Under the pieces are notes generated by a model. It was not told where the DNA came from, searched no databases, and saw only the letters and a list, made by a program, of their open reading frames with translations. Position numbers and translations under genes: made by a program. 6,549 nt of DNA, from the NCBI GenBank assembly GCA_903876615.1, contig CAIRAS010000067.1:1-6549 (forward strand), written 5' to 3'. This document shows, piece by piece, positions 5,806 to 6,549 of this stretch (its first letter is position 1; each line of letters starts with the position of its first letter). This DNA comes from an uncultured Holophagaceae bacterium (GTDB taxonomy: Bacteria; Acidobacteriota; Holophagae; Holophagales; Holophagaceae).

Positions 5806-6549
5806 ATGGTCCTGACTTTCTTCGACAAGGCCGGCGCAGGTGTGCTGAGGGCCCTGGACACGGCCGGTGATTTCGCGGTACTCGCCGGGCGGACCTTTGC
5901 GGCCATCTTCAAGCGGCCCTTCGATGTGCAGAACCTGTTCCGCCAGTTCCAGGCGGTGGGCATCAACTCGCTGCCCGTGGTGATCCTCACCAGCCTGGCC
6001 GTGAGCATGGTGTTCGCAGTGCAGCTGGCCTTCGGCTTCAAGCAGTTCCAGGCAGAAGGCCTGGCCTCCCAGGTCGAGGGTCTGGCCGTGATGCGGGAGC
6101 TGGCGCCGGTCATCACCGGGCTCATGCTCTCGGGCCGCGTGGGCAGTGCCATGGCCGCGGAGCTCGGCACCATGCAGGTCACGGAGCAGATCGACGCCCT
6201 GGAGTGCCTGGCCACGGATCCCATCCACTACCTGTTCGTGCCGCGCCTGCTGGCCTCGGTGGTCATGCTGCCCATCCTCACGGCCGTCTCGGTCTATGTG
6301 GGCTACTGGGGCGGCTACCTCATCCTCGTGGGCGTGGAAGGCCAGAGCGCCTATGTCTTCGGCAACGAGTTCTACAAGCTGCTGGCCTTTCGGGATCTGC
6401 GCATCGCCCTCTACAAGGCCTTCGTGTTCGGGATGATCATCGCCCTGGTGGGCTGCTGGAAAGGCTACCGCACGCAGGGCGGCGCCGAGGGCGTGGGCAA
6501 CGCCCCCACCAGCAGCGTGGTGACCAGCAGCCTCTGGATCCTCATCGCG
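5806..6549 (+). CDS. mlaE: MlaE-type lipid ABC-transporter permease, 3' end cut by window
   Basis: The reading frame is open from the ATG at 5806 to the window edge, giving 248 residues without a stop. The family is about 250-265 long, so only some 10 residues are missing. It is an integral inner-membrane permease of the MlaFEDB/YrbE class, which works with an ATPase (MlaF) and an MCE-domain protein (MlaD) to move phospholipids between the membranes. Diagnostic features are LPVVILTSLAVSMVFAVQ (56-73), the signature RELAPVITGLMLSGRVGSAM (97-116) followed by AAELGTMQVTEQIDALE (117-133), hydrophobic stretches at about 147-176 and 201-217, and the family's C-terminal GGAEGVG (225-231). The N-terminal about 45 residues resemble the amphipathic interface helices of MlaE. 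GGAG lies 4 nt before the start, and glmU ends 20 bp upstream, so it likely belongs to the same operon. The mlaF and mlaD partners would be expected just beyond the window. Confidence 0.93.
   Translation, partial: MVLTFFDKAGAGVLRALDTAGDFAVLAGRTFAAIFKRPFDVQNLFRQFQAVGINSLPVVILTSLAVSMVFAVQLAFGFKQFQAEGLASQVEGLAVMRELAPVITGLMLSGRVGSAMAAELGTMQVTEQIDALECLATDPIHYLFVPRLLASVVMLPILTAVSVYVGYWGGYLILVGVEGQSAYVFGNEFYKLLAFRDLRIALYKAFVFGMIIALVGCWKGYRTQGGAEGVGNAPTSSVVTSSLWILIA

Overview
The window is GC-rich bacterial chromosome with closely packed housekeeping genes. No mobile element, CRISPR array or phage gene was seen. The Mla-type permease and the UDP-GlcNAc enzyme suggest a diderm bacterium. The high GC, the divergent Hfq-like protein with a long N-terminal extension, and the PilS/NtrB-type kinase would fit Acidobacteriota, perhaps the Holophaga/Geothrix group. 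That placement is inference from general resemblance, not from a search. Left end (1-225, minus strand): the 5' part of a tRNA, probably tRNA-Cys, runs off the window edge. Next comes a 57-nt spacer holding a perfect 9-bp hairpin, then a complete tRNA-Gly(GCC) with encoded CCA and a plausible sigma70-type promoter upstream of it. Positions 226-2376: a Fur-superfamily metal-responsive repressor (minus strand; zinc-uptake-regulator-like by its His/Cys pattern) is divergent from a membrane-bound PAS-domain sensor histidine kinase (plus strand). Their longest reading frames leave only 9 bp between them. The two possible -10 elements occupy the same bases on opposite strands, which suggests that the kinase starts downstream of its first ATG and that the repressor mRNA may be leaderless. 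Positions 2377-2569 are a gene-free gap. Positions 2570-6549 (plus strand): four closely spaced genes form a probable operon, with gaps of 27, 18 and 20 bp. They encode an Hfq/Sm-like RNA-binding protein with a long N-terminal extension, PdxA (vitamin B6 synthesis) with an insertion of about 60 residues, GlmU (UDP-GlcNAc synthesis) and the start of an MlaE-type lipid ABC-transporter permease cut by the window edge. GlmU and MlaE both serve the envelope, making UDP-GlcNAc for peptidoglycan and LPS and moving phospholipid. PdxA supplies the PLP cofactor. The Hfq-like protein may act after transcription, but nothing in the sequence ties it functionally to its neighbours. The most unusual items are the diverged Hfq-like protein, the enlarged PdxA, and the compact fur/kinase promoter region. 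I found no clear evidence of a wholly new multi-gene system.
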